This document shows positions 53,122 through 61,629 of a DNA stretch of 64,000 bases, one piece after another. Under the pieces are notes generated by a model that did no database searches, was not told the DNA's origin, and saw nothing but the letters and a program-made list of their open reading frames with translations. Origin of the DNA: Tenacibaculum caenipelagi (lineage in GTDB: Bacteria > Bacteroidota > Bacteroidia > Flavobacteriales > Flavobacteriaceae). Position numbers and translations under genes: made by a program. Where the stretch lies: positions 1 to 64,000 of the forward strand of contig NZ_SNYH01000007.1 of assembly GCF_004363005.1 (NCBI RefSeq), in the 5' to 3' direction. Numbering within the stretch: the stretch's first letter is position 1; each line of letters starts with the position of its first letter.

Positions 53122-54729
53122 ATGCGAGTAAGAAACCACAAAAATGGGGTTTCTTTACATGTCATAGCTGGAACCCATGTGGTATTACTTTGCCTAGATA
53201 CAGAATCTAAGACAAGAAAAGACTTATTGGGTTTTAAGCTAAATCGTAAAGAAATTGCTTCTGGAAAAACAATTCCATTAAAAGGATTTAAACAATTCAA
53301 GAATAGCGAAAAGGAAGAAGACTACAATCTTATTCAATCTTTCTTCTGGGCAGACTACTCTGCGAGTCCAAATACACAATATCAATATTCTGCCACTCCC
53401 GTATATGGAACCCCAGAAAAACAAGAAGACAGTGAAGAAATCAGTGTTGAGATAACTACCGAAAACCCTGAAGATGGCACTCACGGTGTTTTCTTTAATA
53501 GAGGTACGGTCGGACAAGCCTACGCTAGAAAATTCAACAATCTAAGTCCCGACAAAGTTCCTAATAACGAAGCCTACAAATGGCTATCAAGAGGACTTGA
53601 AGAAGCTATTTTATCATTTATTTCTCAGGCAAAAGGGAAAGACTATGCTCTTAGAGTAGCAGCTTATGAGTTTGATTACGTTCCAGTAATCCAAGCTTTA
53701 TACGATGCATCTCAAAGAGGTGCTGATGTTAAGATATTGTATGATCGATCTAAAACTGGTCCATGGAAAAATACCGATGCAGCCATCGCTCATGTTCCAG
53801 GTATTGAAAAGCTTATGATTCCAAGATCCTCTAACTCTTCAATAAAGCATAACAAATACATTATACTTCTTCATAAAGGAAAACCTATTGAAGTATGGAC
53901 CGGATCTACTAATTTTACCAAAGGAGGTATTTTTGGACAATCAAATGTAGGTCATGTTATTAGAGATAGTAATATTGCTGAGGAGTATATGAAATATTGG
54001 ACTCGATTATCTAAAAATCCTGATTTAAAAGAATTACGTCCTAAAAACGACGAACACTCTCCTACCCCTAATGGTCAACTCCTTAATGATATAACTCCCA
54101 TCTTTAGTCCAAGAGTAGATTTAAGTGTTTTAGACTGGTACGGTGAACAAATCGAAAAAGCAAAGCAATCTATCGGTTTCACTGCCGCCTTTGGTGTAAA
54201 TGAAGAGTTTGCAGAAATAATGAGTAAAGAAGATGAAACTCTTCGTTATATACTCTTAGAACATGAGGGTAAAACATTTGACACTTTTAAAAACACACCT
54301 AATAATAGAATTGCCCTAGGCGCTACTCTAAATGGTGATGAAATTAAAGAAGAAGGACTTAAAAACTGGGAAGAAGAGCATCTAACAGGATTAAATGATC
54401 ATGTAAAGTATCTACATACCAAATATCTTTTTGTAGATCCATTAACAGATAATCCAACTCTAATTACTGGATCAGCAAACTTTTCAAAAGCCTCTACTCA
54501 CAATAACGATGAGAATATGGTTATTATAAAAGGAGACACTGGAGTTGTAGATATTTATCTTACTGAATTTATGCGCTTGTTTAACCATTATGAATTCAGA
54601 GATCAAATGGAACATAATGGCTACGATGAAACCTATTTTAGTGATTACCTAGCAACCGATTCGTCATGGACGGACATCTATTTTAAAGAAGGTACACAAC
54701 ACGCTAAACAACGCGAACTTTTTAGATAA
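53122..54729 (+). CDS. Phospholipase D superfamily protein, first gene of the oxidative cluster
   Basis: The 535-residue protein has two PLD half-sites. The first is SIKHNKYIIL with GSTNFTKGG (HxK near residue 246, the following Asp replaced). The second is LHTKYLFVDP with GSANFSKAS (HxKxxxxD near 431). The N-terminal 130 residues are a separate beta-rich domain (VRNHKNGVSLHVIAGTHVV). No signal peptide or transmembrane helix is seen, so it is probably cytoplasmic. PLD-fold enzymes act on phosphodiesters through a His intermediate; the substrate here is unknown. It heads an eight-gene one-strand cluster. Its leader TAACCAAACA recurs before the 133-residue gene at 58077. Confidence 0.85.
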   Translation: MRVRNHKNGVSLHVIAGTHVVLLCLDTESKTRKDLLGFKLNRKEIASGKTIPLKGFKQFKNSEKEEDYNLIQSFFWADYSASPNTQYQYSATPVYGTPEKQEDSEEISVEITTENPEDGTHGVFFNRGTVGQAYARKFNNLSPDKVPNNEAYKWLSRGLEEAILSFISQAKGKDYALRVAAYEFDYVPVIQALYDASQRGADVKILYDRSKTGPWKNTDAAIAHVPGIEKLMIPRSSNSSIKHNKYIILLHKGKPIEVWTGSTNFTKGGIFGQSNVGHVIRDSNIAEEYMKYWTRLSKNPDLKELRPKNDEHSPTPNGQLLNDITPIFSPRVDLSVLDWYGEQIEKAKQSIGFTAAFGVNEEFAEIMSKEDETLRYILLEHEGKTFDTFKNTPNNRIALGATLNGDEIKEEGLKNWEEEHLTGLNDHVKYLHTKYLFVDPLTDNPTLITGSANFSKASTHNNDENMVIIKGDTGVVDIYLTEFMRLFNHYEFRDQMEHNGYDETYFSDYLATDSSWTDIYFKEGTQHAKQRELFR

Positions 54730-54765
54730 GAACTAAACTAACAAAACACATAAAACCTAACGATT

Positions 54766-55290
54766 ATGATTGGAGGCCCCGTTTGCAATGAGGCGCTTTC
54801 TGCTGAATTAATATTTGCAGAAGGCCAGCACTTAACTCATCAAAATAAAGAAGCTTTGTGGGAAATATTTGAAGCTATTGGAAAAAATTGGTCAAATACC
54901 AACTACGATTCAAACAACCAAAGAAGCTCTTGGTTTGAAATGATTAAAGCAAAGACTGAAAACGCTCCGAACTATACTGGAGAGTATGTAAACGCTATAT
55001 ATGTTTTAAATGAATTAAAAACAATGTATGGCAAAGATGAAGCTTTTAAAAAACTCTTTTTTGAAAGCGGTATTGATAATAGCCAACCCCCAACAACACG
55101 ATTAGCACACTGCAAAATATATGTTGTAAATGAGTTTATAAGAATGCAAATCATGGCAGGAGGCTTTAAGAGCTGGGGTACAAAATACGGCGGTGAAGAA
55201 GCTAAAAATTATCACGGGTTCCTTGCTGGTACACGCTATAACAGAACCCCAAAAGTTCGCAGCTACACACCAGAAAACCCTCAAAGCTAA
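54766..55290 (+). CDS. Unknown protein directly before the GMC oxidoreductase, possible partner subunit
   Basis: The 174-residue, mostly helical protein has no signal peptide and no motif I recognise; it contains VNAIYVLNELKTMYGKDEAF and CKIYVVNEFIRMQIMAGGF. It sits 5 nt upstream of the GMC flavoprotein gene. In gluconate, fructose and glucose dehydrogenase complexes a small subunit gene of about this size stands in the same place, though those carry an export signal. A chaperone or small-subunit role is inferred from position and size only. Confidence 0.65.
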   Translation: MIGGPVCNEALSAELIFAEGQHLTHQNKEALWEIFEAIGKNWSNTNYDSNNQRSSWFEMIKAKTENAPNYTGEYVNAIYVLNELKTMYGKDEAFKKLFFESGIDNSQPPTTRLAHCKIYVVNEFIRMQIMAGGFKSWGTKYGGEEAKNYHGFLAGTRYNRTPKVRSYTPENPQS

Positions 55291-55295
55291 GAAAC

Positions 55296-56936
55296 ATGAA
55301 AAAACAATTCGATTATGTTATTGTAGGTGCAGGAGTGGCAGCTGCAACTATCGCAAAAGGTTTACTCGAACACAAAAATGATACTTCAATTCTAATTTTA
55401 GAAGCTGGTCCTGAAGTTATAGCCAAAGACAGACGATTCTGGTGGGATTATATAACCAAAGGGGAAAGACCTTATACATATACCTATGATCAAAAATGGG
55501 AAGCTGACTCTACTGGTAATATTGATTACCAAACAGATGGAGTTCGTGTTAAAGCATATGGAGGGTCCACCATGCACTGGGGAGCTTGGTCTTTAAGGTT
55601 CAGACCCGAAGATTTCAATCTTTTTTCCAACACTGGTGAAGGTGCTGATTGGCCAATTAATTATGAAGACCTAGAAAAATATTATAACCAAGCAGAAGAA
55701 TACCTCTCTGTCTGTGGGGATAGTGATGCCAATTGGATTCCCAGATCTAAACCTTATCCTGTTCCTCCTTTTGAATGGACCGCAGCAGATGGTGAAATGA
55801 TAAAAGCTTGGGAACAATTAGATGTTGTTTACCAAGATGGAGATATAGATCCCGGAACAAAAAAGAAGATAAAATCTGGTAAAATGCCTATTGCTAGATA
55901 TAGAAAATGTATGACAACAGGAACCTGCAAATACTGCCCTATTGGCGGTAGGTTCAATGCTCAATACGTATTAGACGATCTAAAAAATGACACAAGATTT
56001 ATCAACTTAGAAATACGAATAAATTCTCCTGTACACAAAGTAAATGTAGCCAATAAAGCCATTGCTGAATCTGTGAGCTATAAAGATAATTTATCGGGAG
56101 AAGAGCACACAGTTTATGGCAATACTATCATTTTAGCCTCAGGAGCCTATAATGTTCCTAAACTATTAAGAGCTTCAAAAAACGAATTCTGGAAAGATGG
56201 TATTGGAAATGATTTCGACCTGGTTGGTCGCTTCGTTGTATCTCATTCAATGCTAAATGTTGTTGGTAAAGCGAAATCTAATCCTAATGGATGGTTTCAA
56301 GAATATGACTTTCCTACTCTTATGTCTCATAGCTACAATACAAAAGAGCATCAAAAGAAAGGAAAGATCTTCATGTTTAAAAACAGGACTACTCCAAACA
56401 CCGACATCGCTCAACTTATGATTGAAGGAAAAACAAGAGAAGAAATCGATGACATAGTTTACGGAGAGATGACAGTAAACCTACAAGCTTTCCTTGAAGA
56501 GAAAGGAAAATTTAGCAATCGTCTTGAAGCTAAACCAGGAACAGATCGCTTTGGGCTACCACAAACAACTGTTCACTTTAGTAGAACTGAGGAAGAAATG
56601 AAAAATGCTAACGATCGTTTGAAACTTTTAGAACAGATCTTAGAAAAAATGGGGCTAGAAATAATTTCTTCCAAAGTTGACAAACCAGGAGGTCATCATA
56701 CAACCGGAACTGCTAGAATGGGAACCAGCCCTGAAAATAGCGTTACTGATAAATTTATGAAAGTTCACGACACAGACAACCTATATGTATGCTCAAATGC
56801 AGCTTTCCCAACAGGAAGCGCTGTTAACCCAACACTTACATTGACAGCTCTTGCCTTTAGACTCGTAGAACATTTAACTCAAAAAAGCACAACTAAAATA
56901 AAACACAAAAATGCCTACAACACAGCTGAAATATAA
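55296..56936 (+). CDS. GMC family FAD-dependent oxidoreductase
   Basis: The 546-residue flavoprotein has an FAD-binding N-terminus (YVIVGAGVAAATIAKGLLE), the GMC motif GGSTMHWGAWSLR (about 89-101), and the C-terminal PGGHHTTGTARMG and NAAFPTGSAVNPTLTLTA, including the His/Asn active-site region. A Cys set C205-x5-C211-x2-C214 (RKCMTTGTCKYCPIGG) resembles the Cys motifs of Fe-S-containing FAD-dependent sugar dehydrogenases, though the spacing differs from those I know. No export signal is present. It oxidises an alcohol or sugar and may pass electrons on through Fe-S, or make hydrogen peroxide. Its 3' end overlaps the ferritin-like gene by 26 nt. Confidence 0.93.
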   Translation: MKKQFDYVIVGAGVAAATIAKGLLEHKNDTSILILEAGPEVIAKDRRFWWDYITKGERPYTYTYDQKWEADSTGNIDYQTDGVRVKAYGGSTMHWGAWSLRFRPEDFNLFSNTGEGADWPINYEDLEKYYNQAEEYLSVCGDSDANWIPRSKPYPVPPFEWTAADGEMIKAWEQLDVVYQDGDIDPGTKKKIKSGKMPIARYRKCMTTGTCKYCPIGGRFNAQYVLDDLKNDTRFINLEIRINSPVHKVNVANKAIAESVSYKDNLSGEEHTVYGNTIILASGAYNVPKLLRASKNEFWKDGIGNDFDLVGRFVVSHSMLNVVGKAKSNPNGWFQEYDFPTLMSHSYNTKEHQKKGKIFMFKNRTTPNTDIAQLMIEGKTREEIDDIVYGEMTVNLQAFLEEKGKFSNRLEAKPGTDRFGLPQTTVHFSRTEEEMKNANDRLKLLEQILEKMGLEIISSKVDKPGGHHTTGTARMGTSPENSVTDKFMKVHDTDNLYVCSNAAFPTGSAVNPTLTLTALAFRLVEHLTQKSTTKIKHKNAYNTAEI

Positions 56937-58047
56937 AAATGCTTTCCAAGAAAAAGCCTCAAAGCTAACCAATACCAAGGAGCTTATTCAACATTCAAGA
57001 CTTGTTGAAGACGATCACGAAGACAAATTGCATGTACTAAAGGAACTACTAAATAATGCTGTAATTCTTGAATTTGCAACCATACCTATCTATCTACAAA
57101 CAATGTGGAGTATTAAGGATAACAACTGTGAGGTTGCCAAATCAATTCGTAATGTTTTCCAAGAAGAAATGTTACATATGGCTATGGTTTGCAATATGAT
57201 TGCTGGAATTGGAGGTGAACCAAAAATATACAACTCAAAAAATGGTTTAAAATTCCCTTCAGGACTTCCAGGAGGAGTTCACCCAGAACTTTATTTATAC
57301 TTAGAAGGACTTAGTGATTGCTCTCTAAGAAACTTTATGGAAATAGAGTTGCCTGAAAAAATTGCAGACATCTATGATTATGACACCAAAGAACTAGTAA
57401 AAATTGGCGGTCTCTGCAGTACTGAAGGCAAGTTTTCTACTAATCATATTCAAAACTACGAACATAATACAACCATTGGAGAATTGTACGATCGTATTAA
57501 TGAACTTTTTCAAGATCTTCAACCTAAAATGAATGTTGAGCGACAACTAGCAGGACCTTTATCTTGGTGGGTAATGGCAGATGCTGAAAGTGTTTCAAAA
57601 GCCATTGCTATGATTAAAGAGCAAGGAGAAGGTTCAGAGAATGTTTCACCAGCAAGTACTGGCATGGACAATTTAGCTCACTTCTACAGGTTTTGGGAAG
57701 TATTTTATCAGAAAAAAATAGTTCAAGAAGGAGACAAATACTATTTCAAAGACCCTATGCCTCGGCCAGAAATTTACAATATAGCTAGAGTACCAGAAGG
57801 CGGATATCAAGAATCTGAAGTTACTCCTGAAGTATGGCATTTATTAACAGAATTTGATAAAGCCTACACCGATGTTGTACAATTACTGGAAGAAGCTTGG
57901 GCTATAAACGGAAGAGGTCAAGCAGCTCTAGTTCATGCTATTGAGGCTATGTTTAAACTTGAAAGATATGCGATTCCTTTAGTAAAGACACCTATACCAA
58001 ACAATGAACAAGGGCTTCATTACGGACCTTGTTTTAGAATGATTTAA
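56911..58047 (+). CDS. Ferritin-like (VioB-type) putative di-iron oxidoreductase
   Basis: The 378-residue protein carries the ferritin-like domain found at the C-terminus of VioB/RebD-type proteins (family PF12902 in my memory). LNNAVILEFATIPIYLQTMW gives the first Glu (E54) and VFQEEMLHMAMVCNMIAGIGG the ExxH pair (E86, H89); GPCFRM is at the C-terminus. In violacein synthesis VioB couples iminophenyl-pyruvates. Stand-alone homologues have no known reaction. It lacks the VioB N-terminal heme domain. It overlaps the GMC gene, so the two are probably functionally linked. Confidence 0.85.
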   Translation: MPTTQLKYKNAFQEKASKLTNTKELIQHSRLVEDDHEDKLHVLKELLNNAVILEFATIPIYLQTMWSIKDNNCEVAKSIRNVFQEEMLHMAMVCNMIAGIGGEPKIYNSKNGLKFPSGLPGGVHPELYLYLEGLSDCSLRNFMEIELPEKIADIYDYDTKELVKIGGLCSTEGKFSTNHIQNYEHNTTIGELYDRINELFQDLQPKMNVERQLAGPLSWWVMADAESVSKAIAMIKEQGEGSENVSPASTGMDNLAHFYRFWEVFYQKKIVQEGDKYYFKDPMPRPEIYNIARVPEGGYQESEVTPEVWHLLTEFDKAYTDVVQLLEEAWAINGRGQAALVHAIEAMFKLERYAIPLVKTPIPNNEQGLHYGPCFRMI

Positions 58048-58076
58048 AACAATACAATTAACCAAACAATTAAAAT

Positions 58077-58478
58077 ATGGGAAGTTTTATAGAAATAAAC
58101 GACACACTAGAACTTACAGAAGAACAAGGGTTTCCTGTTGATGTTTTCAACATAGAAAAACACAGAAAAAATCCAGTAATACTTAAAGATGTTGAAGGAA
58201 AAGTATTTGAGTTCAAAAACAAACCAAGCGCAAGAATTTTTCAACTAGACCCTGTAAGAGTTTATTATGCCCACAATATAGACGGAAAATGGTTATTCTG
58301 GGGACGCGTATTAATTCAAACTCAAAAAATTGAGAAGCAATTTAATAACGACGGTACTTGGGATGGTAAATCATGGATTACTTCAGGAACCTATACAATA
58401 TTAAATGTTTATGACCCAGAATACCAACATACATTTACCTTAAACGAAGCTCCTGACGACAGAAATTACTTCAAATAA
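58077..58478 (+). CDS. Unknown 133-residue protein of the oxidative cluster
   Basis: The protein is beta-rich and soluble, with VRVYYAHNIDGKWLFWGRVLIQTQ and SGTYTILNVYDPEYQHTFTL. I recognise no family; the pattern could fit a small beta-barrel. It starts 29 nt after the ferritin-like gene and 5 nt before the DyP gene, so it is inside the operon. Its leader contains TAACCAAACA, as does that of the first gene. Confidence 0.7.
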   Translation: MGSFIEINDTLELTEEQGFPVDVFNIEKHRKNPVILKDVEGKVFEFKNKPSARIFQLDPVRVYYAHNIDGKWLFWGRVLIQTQKIEKQFNNDGTWDGKSWITSGTYTILNVYDPEYQHTFTLNEAPDDRNYFK

Positions 58479-58483
58479 AAAAC

Positions 58484-59989
58484 ATGACAAGTCCCCCAAC
58501 TACAAACAAACCCTCCATCAAGTTAAGTCAAAAGCACTTAGATGTTAACGACCCAAATTTAAAAATTGTTCTAGAAGACATTCAGGGCAATATTTTAAAA
58601 AGTCATGGTCGTTCACATTCACGCCATATCTTTTTACAATTTAATGGACATTCACATGAGAATCGCATGTGGTTAAATCAATTTGCTTCACAATTAACAT
58701 CTGCATATGAACAACATCAAACTTCATTAGATTTTAAAAATTCTGGTACTGAACATTTATTTACAGGGCTTCTACTCAGTCATTCTGGATACCAAGCGTT
58801 AGAAATAGATAGCAATCAAATTCCTGATGATAAAGCTTTCCGTGCCGGTATGAAAGATATTACATTTCAATATGACACGGGGCCTAATGGAGTTCATGAA
58901 AGAACTATCAACCCATTAAATGATACCCCAAAAAATTGGCAAATTCCATTTAATCAAAAAATAGACGCCTTATTGATCCTTGCATACGGAGGAGACAAAA
59001 CCGACGATGAGGTATGCAATAACTATTTAGATAACGAAATTGCCAAAATAGAAAGTAGTATAAACAACGTAGCTACCATACTATCTGTTGAAAAAGGATA
59101 TATCCTAAGAAATAAAAATAATGATGTAATTGAACATTTTGGTTTTGTAGACGGACTAAGCAATCCCGTATTTTTTAAATCTGACTTTGATTCTTGGCAA
59201 AACAAAGAAGGGATAAAAAGTTTTGACCCCACCGCCCCTTTCGATTTAGTAGCTGTGAACGATCCCGGAGGGATAGATGAAGACCTGAGTTTTGGAACCT
59301 ATTTTGTATATAGAAAAATGCAACAAAACATCAAAGGTTTCAACAAACAAGCCCAACAATTAGCTTCTTTAATCTCAGAAAAAACGGATGATAAAATTGA
59401 CTCAGAATATGCTGGTGCTCTAGCTTTCGGTCGTTACAAAGATGGCACTCCTTTGACAGCTAATTCAAAGAAAGATACCTTTAACAACTTTGATTATCAA
59501 GAAGACATGGAGGGACTTAAATGTCCTTTTCACTCTCATATCCGAAAAACAAACCCAAGAGGAGATACAAACAGAATTAATAACACTCCTATTCAAAAAG
59601 AAAGGAGTCATAGAATTGTTAGGAGAGGAATTAGCTACGGTTCAAAAAATTTAAACCCAGATTCCGAATGGACCGATGCTGGACTTCTTTTTTTATCATG
59701 TCAAAGTGATATTGAACAACAATTTTTAGTCATGCAGTGTGGATGGTCAGACAATCCAAATTTCCCTATAAAAGATACTGGTCACGACCCTATTACTGGT
59801 GAACAAAACACTAAACTAAGCAACAATATTAAGGAGTGGCAACATCAGGTTAATGGTAAAACCATTACACTTGATTTCAGATATAAAAATCTAGTTAAAG
59901 TATTAGGCGGAGAATATTTTTTTGCCCCTAGTATTTCATTCCTTAAAAATTTAATTAATAATCAACCCAAAAAACCAAATTTATTATGA
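58484..59989 (+). CDS. DyP-type heme peroxidase
   Basis: The 501-residue protein has the DyP motifs: GFVDG (220-224, catalytic Asp223), CPFHSHIRKTNPR (347-359, proximal heme ligand His352), VRRGISYG (379-386) and AGLLFLSCQSDIEQQF. It uses hydrogen peroxide to oxidise dyes, phenols or other bulky substrates. There is no Tat signal, so it works in the cytoplasm, and no encapsulin-targeting tail is seen. Its TGA overlaps the next ATG (ATGA). Peroxide could come from the GMC protein of the same operon (inference). Confidence 0.95.
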   Translation: MTSPPTTNKPSIKLSQKHLDVNDPNLKIVLEDIQGNILKSHGRSHSRHIFLQFNGHSHENRMWLNQFASQLTSAYEQHQTSLDFKNSGTEHLFTGLLLSHSGYQALEIDSNQIPDDKAFRAGMKDITFQYDTGPNGVHERTINPLNDTPKNWQIPFNQKIDALLILAYGGDKTDDEVCNNYLDNEIAKIESSINNVATILSVEKGYILRNKNNDVIEHFGFVDGLSNPVFFKSDFDSWQNKEGIKSFDPTAPFDLVAVNDPGGIDEDLSFGTYFVYRKMQQNIKGFNKQAQQLASLISEKTDDKIDSEYAGALAFGRYKDGTPLTANSKKDTFNNFDYQEDMEGLKCPFHSHIRKTNPRGDTNRINNTPIQKERSHRIVRRGISYGSKNLNPDSEWTDAGLLFLSCQSDIEQQFLVMQCGWSDNPNFPIKDTGHDPITGEQNTKLSNNIKEWQHQVNGKTITLDFRYKNLVKVLGGEYFFAPSISFLKNLINNQPKKPNLL

Positions 59990-60444
59990 ACGAACAAGGT
60001 TACAAAGACTGGAGAGTTGTACAATCTGTAGAACTAGGAGCTTCAGCTGAACAAGTATGGGAAGTTATTGGTGGTTTTTATACCATCCATAAATGGCATC
60101 CAGACATTACTGAATTAGATGTTATAAGCGACCAAACTGACACTCGACAATTAAGACGTTTATTAACTTTTCCTGGACAACCACAAGCTATTGAAGAACT
60201 AGTAATGATGGATAATGAAAATCATCACTATCGTTATAAGTGGCATTGGGGTGAATGGGGGCAAGAAATCCATAAGTACTACTCTGATTTACGTGTATTT
60301 GATGTAAAAGGAGGTACTTGTATTGTACAATGGGTAGCTACCTTCTATTATAAAGAGGATGCTATTTCTGACTTTTATCAAAGAGGCTTTGATGAATTAC
60401 TAAAATTATTTCCAATGGTAAAAGAATCTGCTAACGCAATATAA
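59986..60444 (+). CDS. SRPBCC-fold protein of the oxidative cluster
   Basis: The 152-residue protein opens with VVQSVELGASAEQVWEVIGGF, followed by TIHKWHPDITELDVISDQTD and a final long helix: the SRPBCC/Bet v 1 ligand-binding fold. Related proteins act as aromatase/cyclases or ligand carriers. It is coupled to the DyP gene by an ATGA overlap and precedes the cupin gene by 11 nt. A role in binding or cyclising the product of this cluster is inferred. Confidence 0.85.
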   Translation: MNEQGYKDWRVVQSVELGASAEQVWEVIGGFYTIHKWHPDITELDVISDQTDTRQLRRLLTFPGQPQAIEELVMMDNENHHYRYKWHWGEWGQEIHKYYSDLRVFDVKGGTCIVQWVATFYYKEDAISDFYQRGFDELLKLFPMVKESANAI

Positions 60445-60455
60445 AAACACTAATT

Positions 60456-60902
60456 ATGGTAGAAACAGTTTTATTACAACCAACAGAAGGAGAAAAAACA
60501 AAAATTACAGGTTTTGATGCTGTGTATAGAACAGATATAAAAACCACTGGAAACTTATTAGATTATTTTGAATTAAAGGTTCCATCAGGAAAAGGAGCTC
60601 CATTGCACATTCATCATAAAAATGATGAAAGTCTTCATGTGATTGAAGGTGAGTTTACCTTTCAAATTGGCGATGAAGTGCATAAAGCCCCAAAAGGCAC
60701 CTTCTTATTTCTTCCTAGAGGTGTAGCTCATAAATTTACCAATGTGGGTACTACTGAAGGTCATTTAATAGGTACATTTACTCCATCAGGAACTTTTGAT
60801 TTCTTTGATAAGCTAACTAAACTAGCTCCAGATGATTTTGAAGAAATCCAAGCATATTCAAAAAAATATGGTCATGAAGTTCTAGAGGAAGGATCTTATT
60901 AA
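60456..60902 (+). CDS. Cupin-domain protein of the oxidative cluster
   Basis: The 148-residue single cupin has motif 1, GAPLHIHHKNDESLHVIEGEF (two His and one Glu ligand), and motif 2, PRGVAHKFTNVG (the final His), so a mononuclear metal site is intact. Such cupins may be dioxygenases, isomerases or cyclases. It is the last gene of the cluster. No terminator with a T run follows; a palindromic operator-like sequence lies 62 nt downstream. Confidence 0.9.
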   Translation: MVETVLLQPTEGEKTKITGFDAVYRTDIKTTGNLLDYFELKVPSGKGAPLHIHHKNDESLHVIEGEFTFQIGDEVHKAPKGTFLFLPRGVAHKFTNVGTTEGHLIGTFTPSGTFDFFDKLTKLAPDDFEEIQAYSKKYGHEVLEEGSY

Positions 60903-60964
60903 ACTCTCTAACAAGAAATAGCAATAAACAACAAGTTTTAAAACTTATTGACACATTTACTATT

Positions 60965-60991
60965 ATATACCGCTCATACCGAGCGGTATAT
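60965..60991. promoter_or_regulatory. Three-half-site palindromic operator, TetR-type
   Basis: ATATACCGCTC, five bases and GAGCGGTATAT make a perfect 11-bp inverted repeat. Within it are three half-sites: ATACCG (60967-60972), ATACCG (60976-60981) and CGGTAT (60984-60989). No T run follows, so it is unlikely to be a terminator. The GC-rich cores stand out in an AT-rich gap, 54 nt before the TMEM175-like gene. A TetR-family site is my inference; no such regulator is in the window. Confidence 0.6.
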
Positions 60992-61044
60992 TTCATTCTT
61001 CCATTTTAATTTATTCAAAAATCAAATAATTTAAAATTACTCAA

Positions 61045-61629
61045 ATGACTTCAGAAAGATTAGAAGCCTTTAGCGATGGAATTCTTGCTATAATAATTAC
61101 AATAATGGTTCTTCAATTAGAAGCTCCTAAAGAAACAACCTTCGAGTGTTTATACAAAATGACTCCTATATTTTTAAGCTATGTAGTAAGTTTTCTATAC
61201 ATTAGTATTTATTGGAATCATCATCACCAATTGTTTAAAATTGCTAAAAAAATTAATGGAAAAATACTTTGGTCCAACTTAAACTTACTTTTTTGGCTAT
61301 CACTAATCCCATTCACTACTTCTTGGATTGGCAAAAACCACATAGAAAATGTACCAGTTATTTTATATGGAATTGTATTTCTTATGAGTGAAATTTCTTT
61401 TCTGTTTTTAAAATACAACATCATACAACTACATGGGAAAGATTCAAACGTGGGAAAAGACCTTAGAATAAGTAAAAGCAACCTACTTTTTTTTGGTATT
61501 CAAATTACAGGTTTATTAATAATGGGAATTAATGACTACATTCCACTATCTTGTTTTTTAATAGCAGGTATTGTAAAAGTCATAGAACTAAAAAAAGTAT
61601 ATAATTATATACTTACCAAGCATCAATAA
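61045..61629 (+). CDS. TMEM175-like potassium channel family protein (DUF1211)
   Basis: The 194-residue protein with about six transmembrane helices starts with RLEAFSDGILAIIITIMVLQLEAP, the FSD signature of the TMEM175 family, near residue 5. Bacterial members form tetrameric potassium channels with a filter made by hydrophobic residues. It stands alone between the oxidative cluster and apbE, behind a putative operator, so it may be induced by a chemical signal. Confidence 0.9.
   Translation: MTSERLEAFSDGILAIIITIMVLQLEAPKETTFECLYKMTPIFLSYVVSFLYISIYWNHHHQLFKIAKKINGKILWSNLNLLFWLSLIPFTTSWIGKNHIENVPVILYGIVFLMSEISFLFLKYNIIQLHGKDSNVGKDLRISKSNLLFFGIQITGLLIMGINDYIPLSCFLIAGIVKVIELKKVYNYILTKHQ

Noticed and set aside
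58484..59989. Encapsulin-loaded DyP peroxidase
   Set aside because: There is no encapsulin gene in the window and no encapsulin-targeting motif at the C-terminus.
53122..60902. A violacein or other known bisindole cluster
   Set aside because: Only a ferritin-like domain resembles VioB; there is no VioA-type amino acid oxidase, no VioE and no heme domain of VioB/RebD.
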